Below, piece after piece: positions 63,799 to 64,000 of a stretch of DNA of 64,000 bases. Source of the DNA: Streptococcus sp. 29892 (lineage in GTDB: Bacteria; Bacillota; Bacilli; Lactobacillales; Streptococcaceae); assembly GCF_032594935.1 (NCBI RefSeq), contig NZ_CP118734.1, positions 1,991,714 through 2,055,713 on the forward strand, written 5' to 3'. Both the position numbers and the translations under genes were made by a program. Every line of letters begins with the position of its first letter. Position 1 is the stretch's first letter. Under the pieces are notes generated by a model. It worked only from the letters and a program-made list of their open reading frames with translations. It was not told the origin of the DNA and did not search any database.

Positions 63799-64000
63799 GC
63801 CTGTTTATAGAATATTTTCATAAACACTTTTTTCCACAATTAAAAAGACAAAGAAAGCTAGAATCAACAAAGGTTCTAGCTTTTATTCACATCCTGTGGA
63901 AAACTTTTATGAACATTGTGGATTTTGAAAATTATCTGTGGAAAACTTTTGCTTTTTATGGTACACTATTCTAGCCAATAGAAAATGAGAGGAGGAAAAT
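63799..64000 (+). other. oriC: Left part of oriC, upstream region of dnaA
   Basis: Four DnaA-box-like sequences: TTTTCCACA (63830-63838) and, in reverse orientation, TGTGGAAAA (63895-63903, 63937-63945) and TGTGGATTT (63917-63925). An extended -10-like TGGTACACT is at 63959-63967, and AGAGGAGG at the window end is a strong ribosome binding site whose start codon must lie just outside, expected to be dnaA. Confidence 0.8.
63855..63886 (+). terminator. Terminator of parB
   Basis: AAGCTAGAA pairs perfectly with TTCTAGCTT over ten bases, followed by TTATT. It lies between DnaA boxes. Confidence 0.75.

Overview
The window reads as a low-GC Firmicute of the genus Streptococcus, most like Streptococcus suis (inferred from protein content and gene order, not from a database search). 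It lies immediately to the left of the chromosomal replication origin. The last genes are rlmH, htrA and parB, followed by a cluster of DnaA-box-like sequences and a strong ribosome binding site at the very end that should belong to dnaA just outside the window. Most genes are on the minus strand, as expected for leading-strand genes on this arm, and two parS sites are visible.

Layout. 1-6.6 kb: end of a type I pullulanase, then nrdI, a YitT membrane protein, aspS, an ElaA acetyltransferase and an aldo/keto reductase. 6.7-11.1 kb: a probable BlaI-type regulon made of a DUF4956/VTC pair, a triple-PepSY secreted protein, an M56 (BlaR1-like) membrane peptidase with a PepSY-like outer domain, and the BlaI-type repressor; near-identical TACA-NN-TGTA type operators sit at its promoters. 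11.2-20.5 kb: a surface-glycan-type locus with a family 2 glycosyltransferase, a soluble GH3 glycosidase, a GtrA membrane protein, a membrane-anchored GH3 with swapped domains, and a divergent LytTR/GHKL two-component system. Both GH3 promoters carry the same direct repeats at the same distance from the -10 box, so the three units look like one regulatory circuit.

20.5-26.1 kb: a compact integrative element of about 5.5 kb inserted in the 3' end of rpsD, with a tyrosine integrase, cI/Cro-like regulators facing each other across palindromic operators, Rha and DinD-type proteins, and an 18-bp direct repeat at its ends. It appears to supply rpsD with a replacement terminator. 26.1-35.7 kb: rpsD with a structured leader, a TlpA/CcdA redox pair, veg, dnaB, rplI, gdpP, mnmG and three NUDIX genes. 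35.9-38.8 kb: mnmA and divergent sdaAB-sdaAA. 39-43.5 kb: a small membrane protein, an OmpR-type two-component system and two secreted proteins sharing one C-terminal domain. 43.6-50 kb: ecfT-ecfA2-ecfA1-pgsA-rodZ-yfmH-yfmF on the minus strand.

50-64 kb: yaaA-recF (plus), guaB, trpS with a tryptophan T-box, a second YitT protein, an ABC-F ATPase, a YfhO protein, tRNA-Asn, tRNA-Glu and tRNA-Arg, a DUF1275 protein, rlmH, htrA, parB and the left part of oriC. Points most worth a second look are the LytTR/GH3 circuit, the BlaI/M56/PepSY regulon, the rpsD-targeting element, and promoters packed into upstream terminators (rpsD, parB), the latter predicting a leaderless parB mRNA.
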